Positions 35,852 through 35,857 of a stretch of DNA of 35,857 bases are shown piece by piece. The notes below the pieces were generated by a model, which had not been told where the DNA came from, ran no database searches, and saw nothing but the letters and a program-made list of their open reading frames with translations. The stretch comes from Methylomonas rosea (GTDB taxonomy: Bacteria > Pseudomonadota > Gammaproteobacteria > Methylococcales > Methylomonadaceae). Both the position numbers and the translations under genes were made by a program. The stretch is taken from assembly GCF_024505055.1 (NCBI RefSeq), contig NZ_JANIBL010000053.1, positions 1-35,857 of the forward strand, written 5' to 3'. The first letter of the stretch is position 1, and each line of letters begins with the position of its first letter.

Positions 35852-35857
35852 TAGTAA

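Overview
The window looks like a chromosomal segment of a gammaproteobacterial methanotroph or methylotroph (Methylomonas/Methylococcales-like). This is inferred from gene content: a formaldehyde-activating-enzyme homologue, a gamma-type cytochrome bc1 operon, the pilBCD-coaE-zapD-yacG block, a moderate GC content judged by eye, and two dispersed repeat families. No database search was possible, so all family assignments rest on recognition of motifs and gene order. No rRNA, tRNA, CRISPR array, transposase or phage genes were seen.

Layout. 1-1000: the 3' end of a Suppressor-of-fused-like gene and an ankyrin-repeat gene. 1253-1804: a divergent formaldehyde-activating-enzyme (Fae) homologue. 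1900-4074 (-): a type III glutamine synthetase. 4649-5728: hisC. 5877-8596: petABC (Rieske protein, cytochrome b, cytochrome c1), closed by a strong terminator. 8781-9763: a basic-tailed winged-helix protein and a secreted PsiF-repeat protein. 10115-11331: a LexA repressor preceded by a large inverted-repeat operator, then a 49-codon membrane peptide gene and a frameshifted NIF3/YqfO C-terminal-like gene. 11446-12603 (-): pilU. 12769-20985: a signalling block with a five-PAS sensor kinase and its NarL-type regulator, a STAS-like protein, a membrane PAS-GGDEF-EAL protein whose N-terminus resembles plant ethylene receptors, and a chemoreceptor with a c-type heme motif. 21181-22445: a PP-loop ATPase overlapping a TusA-like sulfur carrier. 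22452-24205: two hypothetical genes enclosed by about 260-bp inverted repeats. 24222-26394: argJ and a Nudix/thiamine-phosphate-synthase-like fusion. 26408-31871 (-): yacG, zapD, coaE, pilD, pilC, pilB. 31872-34074 (-): thiC with a TPP riboswitch. 34359-35772: a coiled-coil hypothetical and ispB (-).

Genes that work together: petABC build the bc1 complex; pilB/C/D and the distant pilU serve type IV pili; lexA and the two downstream frames probably form an SOS-responsive unit; the PP-loop/TusA pair suggests a sulfur-relay modification; the signalling block joins two-component, c-di-GMP and chemotaxis outputs.

The most notable items are the ethylene-receptor-like c-di-GMP protein, the inverted-repeat cassette carrying a HEPN-like gene, the lexA operator with its small membrane peptide, the Fae homologue lacking the catalytic histidine, and the PP-loop/TusA pair.
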